Source: Thermoplasmata archaeon
GTDB taxonomy: Archaea > Thermoplasmatota > Thermoplasmata > Halarchaeoplasmatales > Halarchaeoplasmataceae
Length of the DNA: 21,606 bases
Assembly (NCBI GenBank): GCA_019594195.1
Contig: JAFDTP010000025.1
Span: 1-21,606 of the forward strand
Reading direction: 5' to 3'
How positions within the stretch are numbered: the first letter of the stretch is position 1; each line of letters opens with the position of its first letter. Position numbers and translations under genes: made by a program. Below, piece by piece: positions 14,478 to 21,579 of this stretch. The notes under the pieces were generated by a model. That model ran no database searches, was not told the DNA's origin, and saw nothing but the letters and a program-made list of their open reading frames with translations.

Positions 14478-15671
14478 TCATGGTTCATCGTAAAAAAGTA
14501 AAGAAACTCCACCGGCTATAAGCATCACTCCCAAAATCGCAAAGCTGAACTCATAAGATCCTACCATCATGAGCAACATCCCTACCGATAGAGGACCAAA
14601 AATACCTAGGCCGTTCCCTATACCGTTCATGAGGCCGGTAGCCGAACCCATCTTTTCCGGTTCTACTTCCCTCTGGAGGATAGTAAAATAGATAGGTGGT
14701 GCCATCTGTCCCGTGAAAAAGACAAGTACCAATAAAATCAAAACTATGTACAATCCGGTCAGACCAGAGCTGGTCAATATCAAGATCAGAATACCTCCGG
14801 TCGATAATGAGAGAAGTATAAGCTCCCTCCTTTTTCCAAATTTATCGCTGACGTATGAGCCGGTATACATCCCGATTATCGCGCCTATGTATGGTAAACT
14901 TGCTCCGTATGATATCTGAGATAATTCGAGACCTTTAGCTTCGACCAGATATGTAGGTAACCAGAGAGTTAGGCCCCACCAAACGGAGGACATCAGCGTA
15001 TAGCCTAACATCAGCACCTGGAAATTACTATCACCCAATATGTTCATATAATCCAGTTCTTTTTTCTTCACCGAAGGTTTTTCAATATCCCTTGGTGTAT
15101 CAGTCAAGAATAGCACAACGGGTAAGACTAAAATCAGACCTGTCAAGAATATTATCACGAAAGAAAACCTCCAACTGGATGTCATTATCACAGGGGTCAG
15201 GATGACCGGTGCGAACATCACCGCCCATGGGCCTCCGCTAACATAGATAGAGTTCGCTAATGCTCTATTATCTGGTGAAAACCAGTTGGAAGTTATTTTA
15301 CTCGCTACCGGAAACAAAACACCTTGTGATATACCAAGAAGTAGACGGGAAAGCAATATCATGTGATATGTAGGAAAGGCGGCACCTAACAGGAGTGAAA
15401 ACGACCACAGCAGTATCGAGGACGTTAGGACAACTTTGCTTCCGTAGATATCGATATATTTACTGAAAAGTATATTCGAAACTCCATACCCAAGTAAAAA
15501 TATGCCTAGTAATATCCCTCCCAGGGCTCCCTGATCTTCTATACTCCAAGAAAATTCCCTTGAGATGAAAGGCAGAGCAATGGAGATAGACATCCTAGCC
15601 AGGTATCCTACAAATACGGATATCAAGAGTAGGAAGAGGATATACCACTTTTTACTCCGATCCACTTTCAT
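14478..15671 (-). CDS. MFS transporter, anion:cation symporter-like
   Basis: This 397-residue integral membrane protein has about 12 hydrophobic helices. MFS features include YIDIYGSKVV in the loop after helix 2 (G-x-x-x-D-R/K region), RLLLGISQGVLFPVASKI in helix 4, VSDKFGKRREL in the matching C-terminal loop, and LTDTPRD at the start of the central loop. The overall look is that of the ACS branch, which moves organic anions with H+ or Na+. The substrate cannot be told. It is last upstream in the minus-strand surface island and has its own TATA-like box. Uptake of products released by the neighbouring protease is possible but speculative. Confidence 0.85.
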   Translation of the reverse strand: MKVDRSKKWYILFLLLISVFVGYLARMSISIALPFISREFSWSIEDQGALGGILLGIFLLGYGVSNILFSKYIDIYGSKVVLTSSILLWSFSLLLGAAFPTYHMILLSRLLLGISQGVLFPVASKITSNWFSPDNRALANSIYVSGGPWAVMFAPVILTPVIMTSSWRFSFVIIFLTGLILVLPVVLFLTDTPRDIEKPSVKKKELDYMNILGDSNFQVLMLGYTLMSSVWWGLTLWLPTYLVEAKGLELSQISYGASLPYIGAIIGMYTGSYVSDKFGKRRELILLSLSTGGILILILTSSGLTGLYIVLILLVLVFFTGQMAPPIYFTILQREVEPEKMGSATGLMNGIGNGLGIFGPLSVGMLLMMVGSYEFSFAILGVMLIAGGVSLLFYDEP

Positions 15672-15693
15672 CTCACTTAAAAATTTTTCTGAG

Positions 15694-15704
15694 CTATTAA
15701 ATCT
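15694..15704 (-). promoter_or_regulatory. TATA promoter of MFS transporter
   Basis: On the minus strand, AGATTTAATA is centred about 29 bases before the ATG at 15671, in the position for a leaderless transcript. The surface-regulon element is absent. Confidence 0.4.
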
Positions 15705-15730
15705 TATCGGGCCTTCAAGATCAACAAAAT

Positions 15731-15740
15731 AGTTATTATC
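15731..15740 (+). promoter_or_regulatory. TATA promoter of uspA-like gene
   Basis: AGTTATTATC is centred about 27 bases before the ATG at 15762, so the message may be leaderless. An upstream ATG at 15751 is out of frame and is not used. Confidence 0.4.
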
Positions 15741-15761
15741 GAGGGGGACAATGATTATAAC

Positions 15762-16211
15762 ATGTACGGGAAGGTTATAGTACCTACAGACGGTTCAGAA
15801 CTGTCGCTTAAAGGAGTGAAGGAAGGGCTGGAGTCCGCTAAAAATTATGATATACCCGCTTTAGCGGTCTATGTAGTGGCTCCAGACACTTTGTCTGGAT
15901 GGAGTGCCCATAGGTACGAGGATGTGAGTAAAGAAACCATAGATATCCTTAGAGATCATCGGAAAAAAGAAGGAGAAAAAGTACTGAATAAGGTAAAAGA
16001 TATGGCTGATGAGATGGGTATTGAACTCAAAGTCGAGATCAAAGAGGGCGAACCTTACGAAGAGATAACTGATCTCGCCGAAAAAAACGATCTGATCTAC
16101 ATGTCATCCCACGGTCGGTCTGGGATCTCCTCCTTGTTCATAGGCAGCACCACCGATCGTGTGATAAAAAACACGGAAGCTACGGTGGCAGTGGTCAAGG
16201 CAAAAAATTGA
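15762..16211 (+). CDS. universal stress protein (UspA family)
   Basis: This 149-residue single Usp domain has VIVPTDGSELSLKGV at the N-terminus and SSHGRSGISSLFIGSTTDRV near residues 114-133. The latter contains the G-x2-G-x9-G-(S/T) ATP-binding signature, so this is an ATP-binding type UspA. Such proteins are cytoplasmic dimers that act in stress adaptation. It is a lone gene, convergent with the unknown membrane protein that ends 20 bases downstream. Confidence 0.92.
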   Translation: MYGKVIVPTDGSELSLKGVKEGLESAKNYDIPALAVYVVAPDTLSGWSAHRYEDVSKETIDILRDHRKKEGEKVLNKVKDMADEMGIELKVEIKEGEPYEEITDLAEKNDLIYMSSHGRSGISSLFIGSTTDRVIKNTEATVAVVKAKN

Positions 16212-16231
16212 TCCATGGTATAGTGAAAGGA

Positions 16232-17359
16232 TCATCGAATGGAGTCTTCCGATTCTAAGGACCTGTAAACGTCATTGATCAAGTCCTCCCAGAAATGATT
16301 GAAATATACGAAAGTGTACAATACTGTCAGTATAAGGATACCGAACAGATATCCCAGTAAGGAAACGACGAAGATCCTAGGGTCTATTCTACCGTAAGAT
16401 AATCTGACAAATGTTATGATGGTACCTGTAGCAACAAGGAGGCTGAGCACTCTATTTTTCATACCTTCATAGAGATTGAAATCCCTTGCCGGTCCGTCTA
16501 TTTCTGCCTCCAATTTTAGAAAAACGAACCAGGGAAGTACTATCATGGGTATGAATATCGCTAGACTAGAAGTGATAGAGAAAAGCTCGTTCAAAGAAAA
16601 ATGTTCGAGCAGAATGGGATTTAGACTGATATTCACTGCTAAGATCAAACACAAAAAAACCTCCCACATGATAGCGGTCTTGAATTTGTCTTTTGGAAAC
16701 TTGATATCTCTAGCCGGTTTTTTAACGGACAATGTTACGGTATCTAGATAGGGGGGTATCGCGAACAACCAAGCTATAACTCTACATTTTAAATATAGGG
16801 CTATATCTTCATCTTTCGTTTCAGCATCTAGATTTTTTGTTATGCCTTTTATGTCTTCTAAAAGTTTTGGAGTGGAAGCCCTGATCACAGCACTAAGAAG
16901 ACCGACTATCCCAAAACCCATAACCAACAAGAAAAAGTAGATCAGATTCAAACCGAGCACTGAGGAGATCAGGCCGATGATAAAGGTCTCAACTCTCAAA
17001 GCAACTCTTGTATCGAAAACTATGACATCCAAACCTCTGTACTGGATGAAGAGAGCGGAAAGAAAAATCAAAGATATCAGTACTATCAACATCAATATAT
17101 AGAAAAAGAGTTTCCGATAGCCGATTATGTGTTTCTTACCGTAATAATACCAGGAAACTAACCCTGTTAAGAAAAAGGCTAAAGTAAGACCGTTCAGTAC
17201 TACGTTGATCGAGGTCAGTATAGCCGGGACTCCTCTGATCAACAGATTGAATATCGAAAAGGTGAATATCAAGATGATAGATATCTTGAATATCAAGATT
17301 ATCTTACCATCCACTCTTTTCCTTTCTTCGAGAGACTCCAATCTAGCACCCGCTTCCAT
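16232..17359 (-). CDS. polytopic membrane protein of unknown function
   Basis: This 375-residue protein has about eight hydrophobic segments, including IILIFKISIILIFTFSIFNL, LFFYILMLIVLISLIFLSAL, NLIYFFLLVMGFGIVGLLSA, and late helices LFSITSSLAIFIPMIVLPWF and VVSLLGYLFGILILTVLYTF. A cytoplasmic-looking loop between helices 4 and 5 carries STPKLLEDIKGITKNLDAET and a KKPARDIKFPKDKFK stretch. I do not recognise the family. No transporter motif or catalytic site is evident. A TATA-like TTTATTT about 29 bases before the ATG points to a leaderless single-gene transcript. Confidence 0.7.
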   Translation of the reverse strand: MEAGARLESLEERKRVDGKIILIFKISIILIFTFSIFNLLIRGVPAILTSINVVLNGLTLAFFLTGLVSWYYYGKKHIIGYRKLFFYILMLIVLISLIFLSALFIQYRGLDVIVFDTRVALRVETFIIGLISSVLGLNLIYFFLLVMGFGIVGLLSAVIRASTPKLLEDIKGITKNLDAETKDEDIALYLKCRVIAWLFAIPPYLDTVTLSVKKPARDIKFPKDKFKTAIMWEVFLCLILAVNISLNPILLEHFSLNELFSITSSLAIFIPMIVLPWFVFLKLEAEIDGPARDFNLYEGMKNRVLSLLVATGTIITFVRLSYGRIDPRIFVVSLLGYLFGILILTVLYTFVYFNHFWEDLINDVYRSLESEDSIR

Positions 17360-17382
17360 TATTGTTAGAGTATTAGTGAACT

Positions 17383-17393
17383 GAAATAAACAA
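17383..17393 (-). promoter_or_regulatory. TATA promoter of the polytopic membrane protein
   Basis: The minus-strand sequence TTTGTTTATTTC contains TTTATTT centred about 29 bases before the ATG at 17359. No Shine-Dalgarno site is seen. Confidence 0.4.
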
Positions 17394-17421
17394 ATTGTGC
17401 TCTTACAAAATCTCTGAGAAG

Positions 17422-17432
17422 GATTTATAATA
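17422..17432 (+). promoter_or_regulatory. TATA promoter of flavodoxin gene
   Basis: GATTTATAATA, preceded by purine-rich GAGAAG, is centred about 31 bases before the ATG at 17459. This gives a leaderless or very short-leader mRNA. Confidence 0.5.
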
Positions 17433-17458
17433 ACTAAGGTCTTATACCTTTTCTGATC

Positions 17459-17926
17459 ATGGGATATCTAGTCGTTTATTACTCTAGGAGCGGAAACACA
17501 CAAAAGGTAGGAAAGGCCATCTCTAGATCTCTAAGATGTAGGGAAGACCGTATATTCGATCGAAAAGATAGATCTGGGGCGATGGGCTTCATAACAGGAG
17601 GGTGGGACGCATGGAGAGGGAAAACCACCGATATCTACAGTGAAGGGGAAGAAAGTATCGACGGTGATCATCTGATAATCGGAACACCGGTCTGGGCTGG
17701 CAATCCAGCTCCCGCTGTAAGGACCTATCTCAAAGAGTATAAAGACGAAATCGGGAAAGTCAGCTTTTTTTGCACTATGGGCGGCAGCGGACATGAAAAG
17801 GCATTTCAGACAATGAGTGGATTATGTGGTAAAGAGCCTGAGAGAACTTTAGCCATCTCGGAAAAAGAAGTGAAGAGAGAAGATATCGGATCTGAAGTGA
17901 AAAGATTTATTGATAAAATATCTTAA
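17459..17926 (+). CDS. flavodoxin family protein
   Basis: This 155-residue flavodoxin-like fold has the FMN phosphate loop YYSRSGNTQKV near the N-terminus, TPVWAGNPAPAVRTYL at about residues 76-91, and FFCTMGGSGHEKAF at about 103-116. These are the three FMN-binding loops. It should be a soluble electron carrier or a flavodoxin-type quinone/NAD(P)H reductase partner; the redox partner is unknown. It is transcribed alone and ends 13 bases before the convergent PEBP gene, with an A-rich then T-rich stretch between them. Confidence 0.9.
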   Translation: MGYLVVYYSRSGNTQKVGKAISRSLRCREDRIFDRKDRSGAMGFITGGWDAWRGKTTDIYSEGEESIDGDHLIIGTPVWAGNPAPAVRTYLKEYKDEIGKVSFFCTMGGSGHEKAFQTMSGLCGKEPERTLAISEKEVKREDIGSEVKRFIDKIS

Positions 17927-17939
17927 AAAAGGTTTTAGG

Positions 17940-18395
17940 TCAGGGCGCGTAAGTCCCCTCGAGAACTGTTTTCGCGATAACGTGACCTTCCATCTCTTTT
18001 TCAAGATCGTGTTTTGTCGATTTCGGCGGTAAATCTATGTTTCGATCGAGTGCATAAAGTTTGAACTTGTAAGTATGTCTTTTATCAGGCGGGTTAGGCC
18101 CTCCATAGCCTCTCTCACCATAATCATTCTTGCCTTCTACAGCACCAGGGGGTTTTTCATCTTCACCTATCTGACTCGTGTTCGGTTCGATGTTCCAAAC
18201 CACCCAATGATCCCAGACCTTTCCTGCGGGTTCAACTGCATCGGGATCGTCCATGACCAAGGCCATTGATTGGGTTTTACTGGGCACTCCGCTTATATCC
18301 AAAGGTGGATTGACGTTCTCTTCCGTATAACCGAATTTTCTCGGGATCTCCTCCCCATGAGAAAATTCAGGGCTGCTCAATTCTAAATCTGACAT
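17940..18395 (-). CDS. phosphatidylethanolamine-binding protein family (YbhB/YbcL)
   Basis: This 151-residue protein has the family's pocket motifs: MDDPDAVEPAGKVWDHWVVW at about residues 48-67 and GYGGPNPPDKRHTYKFKLYA at about 96-115. There is no signal peptide, so it is cytoplasmic. Bacterial and archaeal members have no firmly assigned role. A strong Shine-Dalgarno site, AGGTGATG, lies just before the ATG, and a TATA-like TTTTTAAAATAC lies further upstream (18430-18442). Unlike its neighbours this message has a real leader. Confidence 0.92.
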   Translation of the reverse strand: MSDLELSSPEFSHGEEIPRKFGYTEENVNPPLDISGVPSKTQSMALVMDDPDAVEPAGKVWDHWVVWNIEPNTSQIGEDEKPPGAVEGKNDYGERGYGGPNPPDKRHTYKFKLYALDRNIDLPPKSTKHDLEKEMEGHVIAKTVLEGTYAP

Positions 18396-18464
18396 ATCAT
18401 CACCTATCTCTCAACCTTAGATGGTAATAGTATTTTAAAAATATTTCGTCAGACTATAGATATT

Positions 18465-18776
18465 TTACAGTTCCTCTTTTATCCCTCTAAGTTCCTCTTT
18501 GATCTCTTTGAGTTCTTTTGTCATCTTTCTAACCTCTTCGGCAAGTTTTTCCTGCCCGGGCTCTCTTCTCGAAGGGGAACCTCTACCTCTTCCTCCCATC
18601 ATGCCCTGCATCATCTGGGCCATAGGGTTCTGACCTCTTCCGCCCCCGCGCTCTCTAGATCCTCCTCTAGACATCTCTTCTTTCCTTTCTTCCATGCGTT
18701 CACGAATCTTCTCTCTTAGATCTTTTTCTTCTTCTTCGTCCATCTCTTCCTGCTCTTCTTCGCTTTCTTCTGCCAT
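18465..18776 (-). CDS. small acidic coiled-coil protein with RG-rich and Met-rich centre
   Basis: This 103-residue protein has an acidic helix at residues 1-35 (runs of Glu), then an RG-rich centre at about 37-71. The centre has RGGSRERGGGRG and GGRGRG flanking NPMAQMMQGMMGG, with five Met in nine residues. A Lys/Glu coiled coil follows at about 77-103 (KELKEIKEELRGIKEEL). The pattern suggests an oligomerising helix carrying a flexible RGG-like, possibly nucleic-acid-binding segment, or a Met-rich metal-binding one; neither is shown. GTGAT three bases before the ATG and a TATA box about 31 bases upstream support expression from its own promoter, downstream of threonine synthase on the same strand. 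No family is recognised. Confidence 0.65.
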   Translation of the reverse strand: MAEESEEEQEEMDEEEEKDLREKIRERMEERKEEMSRGGSRERGGGRGQNPMAQMMQGMMGGRGRGSPSRREPGQEKLAEEVRKMTKELKEIKEELRGIKEEL

Positions 18777-18823
18777 GATATCACTACAGCATTCAGAAAG
18801 GGGTTTTAAAAAAGTTGTTCATA

Positions 18824-19990
18824 TTATTTTGAATATTTAAAAAATCTATCGAGACAGTCCTCTAAGTTATCAAGACCGCAATTGATCACATCCTTTAAGT
18901 CGACTGCCGATCTTGTCTTCAGACCCGAACCAGTGATTATAGAAACGACATCGCTTCCATTTTCGATAGTGCCTTGTTTCCTCAATATTTTAAGTCCAGC
19001 CAAAGCAACAGATGAAGACGGCTGACAGAAGATGCCCTCTTTAGCTATCTCCCTTTGAGCCGCGATGATATCCTCATCCGAAACGCCAACGCAGATACCA
19101 TCGTATCTATCCAGTTTTCTCAAAACGTCGTTACCCCCGGGTGGGTAAGGGTTAGAGATCGCGCTCGCGAAAGTGTCCGGTTCAGACCATCTTTTGATCT
19201 CTTCATGACCGGATCTATATGCTTCAACTATCGGGGAACATCCTTCTGCTTGAACACTGACCAGTGTTGGCATCTCATCTATCATCCCACTCTTCTCTAG
19301 CTCCCTAAAACCCTTACTTATACCTCTAAACAGACCACCGGAACTTGTAGGTATCATGACATAACTAGGTAGTTTTTCCTCAAATATTTCAAAAGCTATG
19401 GTCTTATATCCTTCAACTCTGAAGGGCGAATTAGAATTAGTGAAATAGATATTTTCACCGGCCAGTTCAAAACTCTCGTAATAGAGATCTCCATAATCTC
19501 CATCTACCTTGATGATTTTAGGACCATAAATACTGATCTGCCGGATCTTCTTTTCCGATATATCTGCCGGCACAAGAACGAAGGTTTGCATCTCGTTGTT
19601 TGCTCCATATGCTGACACGCTCGCGGCCATATTGCCCGTGGAAACCGTACCCAATCTGGTCATACCCAGGTCCAAAGCCCTTCTAAGGCTAAAGACGGTC
19701 CCTCGATCCTTGAAGCTCCAGGTCGGATTCATCGTCTCGTTCTTCAAGTAAAGCTCGATCCCTAGATCATCCGAAAGTTTAGGTGCCTTGGAGAGCGGTG
19801 TGTTTCCTCCGCCTATAGTCAGATCGCTTTCGACTTCAAATGGAAGAAAATCAGCGTATCTTTTCCAGACTCCAGTTCCTTCTTTGATTTCGCCAAAAAG
19901 ATATTTAAATCTCAGCGGCTCACCGCACTGGCAAACATGGATATTGGCTCTCGGACCGTAAAGTTCTCCACAAGCCTCACATTCCAACAT
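18824..19990 (-). CDS. thrC: threonine synthase
   Basis: This 388-residue PLP enzyme makes L-threonine from O-phosphohomoserine, the last step of threonine synthesis. A zinc-ribbon start (C4, C7, C20, C22) is typical of archaeal enzymes. The PLP lysine is K94 in TWSFKDRGT. VSTGNMAASVSAYGA at about 115-129 and the phosphate-binding IPTSSGGLFRGI at about 213-224 complete the fold. The length fits the family. It forms a divergent pair with the L18e operon, about 175 bases apart start to start. A TATA-like CATACAAAT lies about 26-30 bases before the ATG. With tdh in the same window, both making and breaking of threonine are represented, though not in one operon. Confidence 0.93.
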   Translation of the reverse strand: MLECEACGELYGPRANIHVCQCGEPLRFKYLFGEIKEGTGVWKRYADFLPFEVESDLTIGGGNTPLSKAPKLSDDLGIELYLKNETMNPTWSFKDRGTVFSLRRALDLGMTRLGTVSTGNMAASVSAYGANNEMQTFVLVPADISEKKIRQISIYGPKIIKVDGDYGDLYYESFELAGENIYFTNSNSPFRVEGYKTIAFEIFEEKLPSYVMIPTSSGGLFRGISKGFRELEKSGMIDEMPTLVSVQAEGCSPIVEAYRSGHEEIKRWSEPDTFASAISNPYPPGGNDVLRKLDRYDGICVGVSDEDIIAAQREIAKEGIFCQPSSSVALAGLKILRKQGTIENGSDVVSIITGSGLKTRSAVDLKDVINCGLDNLEDCLDRFFKYSK

Positions 19991-20062
19991 GATTCAAAAA
20001 AATCGACCGAGGGATTTGTATGTTTCTATCCTGATCTAACTAGTCTTTTGGAAAACAACAAC

Positions 20063-20072
20063 ATTTATAAAC
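20063..20072 (+). promoter_or_regulatory. TATA promoter of the L18e-L13-S9-rpo10 operon
   Basis: TTTATAAACA is preceded by purine-rich GGAAAACAACAAC. It lies about 100 bases before the L18e ATG at 20166, predicting a transcription start near 20092 and a leader of about 74 bases. That is long for this window. Confidence 0.55.
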
Positions 20073-20117
20073 AACCTTGGCCACTGCATTGAGACACTCT
20101 TGAATAAAAGCACGGTT

Positions 20118-20143
20118 AAGGAAAATCGTAAAACATTTTCCTT
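20118..20143 (+). promoter_or_regulatory. hairpin in the ribosomal operon leader
   Basis: AAGGAAAAT (20118-20126) and ATTTTCCTT (20135-20143) form a perfect 9-bp stem with the 8-base loop CGTAAAAC. The hairpin lies in the predicted leader between the TATA box and the GGAGGAG site of L18e. It is a candidate site for autoregulation by a ribosomal protein. Confidence 0.5.
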
Positions 20144-20165
20144 TCCCATGTCGGAGGAGTCAGAT

Positions 20166-20528
20166 ATGTCAATAGAAGAAAAAACGAATCCAAATTTGAT
20201 AAGCCTGATCGAAGAGCTTAAGGATCGGGCGAGAGAAAAAGAAGCGCCTATCTGGCGAGACGTCGCGGAAAGGTTAGAGAAGTCATCCAAACACTGGGCC
20301 GAGGTCAACCTTTCTAGCATCGAGCGTGAGGTCGAGGAAGGCGATACCATAGTCATCCCTGGAAAAGTGCTCGGAGCTGGTATACTGAATAAAGAAGTTA
20401 CCGTCGGGGCGTTCAAAGCCAGTAACAGCGCGGAAAAGAGCATAGCGGAAGCTGGCGGAGAAGTTTTGAATCTCCGCGAGCTGGCAGAACGAAAACCTGA
20501 AGGCAGCGGTATAAAGATAATGGGGTGA
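20166..20528 (+). CDS. rpl18e: 50S ribosomal protein L18e
   Basis: This 120-residue ribosomal protein begins the operon. KTNPNLISLIEELK at the start, GDTIVIPGKVLGAGIL in the middle and the ending GSGIKIMG are characteristic. The open frame extends upstream to a TTG at 20100 and an ATG at 20148, but the ATG at 20166 has a strong GGAGGAG site seven bases before it and gives the normal family length. Its stop TGA lies inside the GGGGTGA site of L13, so translation of the two is probably coupled. Confidence 0.95.
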   Translation: MSIEEKTNPNLISLIEELKDRAREKEAPIWRDVAERLEKSSKHWAEVNLSSIEREVEEGDTIVIPGKVLGAGILNKEVTVGAFKASNSAEKSIAEAGGEVLNLRELAERKPEGSGIKIMG

Positions 20529-20533
20529 ACAGT

Positions 20534-20944
20534 ATGAAAGTTTATGATGCAGAAGATAAGATCTTAGGACGACTCGCAAGTCAAGTTGCCAACGAGATAT
20601 TAGACGGCGAAGAGGTCAGGGTGGTCAATGCGGAAAAAGTGTTCATAACCGGTGACAAAGAAAATATCTTGGAAGACTACAGGACCAAAAGAGCTAGAGG
20701 AAAACAGATGAACGGACCTAACTTCCCTAGAAGACCAGAAAGGATCTTCAAGAGAAGCGTTAGAGGTATGATACCTCATCAAAAACCCCGAGGGCGAAAA
20801 GCATTTAAAAGGTTACGTGCGTATATCGGTACGCCTTCAGAATTAGAAGACGAAGATATCATAGACCCTGATGTTAAGGACTCCACCGGGAAGATCGGTC
20901 TTACCCTTGGAGAGATATCCAAACATCTCGGGGCAAAATTCTAG
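20534..20944 (+). CDS. rpl13: 50S ribosomal protein L13 (uL13)
   Basis: This 136-residue protein has KILGRLASQVANEIL, VRVVNAEKVFITGDK and RSVRGMIPHQKPRGRKAFKR, all typical of archaeal uL13. I chose the ATG at 20534 rather than a GTG at 20525, because GGGGTGA lies five bases before 20534 and the longer version would overlap the L18e stop. It is second in the L18e-L13-S9-Rpo10 order conserved across archaea. Confidence 0.95.
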   Translation: MKVYDAEDKILGRLASQVANEILDGEEVRVVNAEKVFITGDKENILEDYRTKRARGKQMNGPNFPRRPERIFKRSVRGMIPHQKPRGRKAFKRLRAYIGTPSELEDEDIIDPDVKDSTGKIGLTLGEISKHLGAKF

Positions 20945-20954
20945 GTGTTGAAAT

Positions 20955-21362
20955 ATGACAGAAAATGAACCTATAACCCGGACTGGTAAGAGGAAAGAGG
21001 CCATAGCCAAGGCTACGATAAAGCCAGGCAAAGGAAGAGTTAGAGTGAATACTAAGCCTCTAGAGATATACGATCCAGAGATGGCCCGTTTAAAGATAAA
21101 GGAACCGGTGCAGTTGATCGGTGATAGAGCTGGAGATATAGACATCGATGTCAACGTCCGCGGCGGAGGAATCATGGGTCAAGCTGATGCAGCTAGAACA
21201 GCTATAGCGAACTGTTTAGTAGACTATCTTGAAGACCAAGAACTCGAAGAACTCTTCAAAGAATACGATAGGAGTCTTCTTATATCTGACCCTAGAAGAA
21301 AATTACCCAAACAGCCTATGGGTCCTGGGGCACGGGCGAAGAGGCAGAAATCTTACAGGTGA
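20955..21362 (+). CDS. rps9: 30S ribosomal protein S9 (uS9)
   Basis: This 135-residue protein has RTGKRKEAIAKATIKPGKGR at the start and VRGGGIMGQADAARTAIA in the middle. The basic C-terminus ends KRQKSYR, the tail that reaches the ribosomal P site. It starts 10 bases after L13, behind AGGTGTTG. Confidence 0.96.
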   Translation: MTENEPITRTGKRKEAIAKATIKPGKGRVRVNTKPLEIYDPEMARLKIKEPVQLIGDRAGDIDIDVNVRGGGIMGQADAARTAIANCLVDYLEDQELEELFKEYDRSLLISDPRRKLPKQPMGPGARAKRQKSYR

Positions 21363-21368
21363 TATGAT

Positions 21369-21557
21369 ATGATCGTACCTGTCAGGTGTTTTACCTGCGG
21401 AAAAGTCATCGGGAACGTGTACGATAACTACAAAAATAGAGTTGATAATGGAGAGGATCCAGAAAAAGTGATGGACGATCTAGGGATAGAACGTTACTGC
21501 TGTCGTAGGATGCTCTTGAGTCACACGGATCTGATAGACGAGGTTATGCAGTACTAA
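21369..21557 (+). CDS. rpoN: DNA-directed RNA polymerase subunit Rpo10 (RpoN/RPB10)
   Basis: This 62-residue zinc-binding subunit helps assemble the Rpo3-Rpo11 platform. The metal site is complete: C7-F-T-C10-G and C44-C45-R-R. The length is standard for archaeal Rpo10. It follows S9 by 6 bases, with GGTGATATG as Shine-Dalgarno site spanning the S9 stop. A T-rich tract follows its stop codon. Confidence 0.96.
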   Translation: MIVPVRCFTCGKVIGNVYDNYKNRVDNGEDPEKVMDDLGIERYCCRRMLLSHTDLIDEVMQY

Positions 21558-21579
21558 TCTTTTCTATTTTTTTCTTTTT
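21558..21579 (+). terminator. T-rich tract after rpoN
   Basis: TCTTTTCTATTTTTTTCTTTTT is a run of almost only T and C between the rpoN stop and the tRNA. It is a typical archaeal termination signal, though it may be leaky if the tRNA is cotranscribed. Confidence 0.45.

Noticed and set aside
9313..15671. The surface island as a mobile element or recent transfer
   Set aside because: No integrase, transposase, flanking tRNA, direct repeats or inverted repeats were found at its edges, and codon use looks like that of the neighbours.
20036..20579. Minus-strand open frames opposite L18e
   Set aside because: They are shadows of a ribosomal protein gene with a strong Shine-Dalgarno site. Their translations show no domain.
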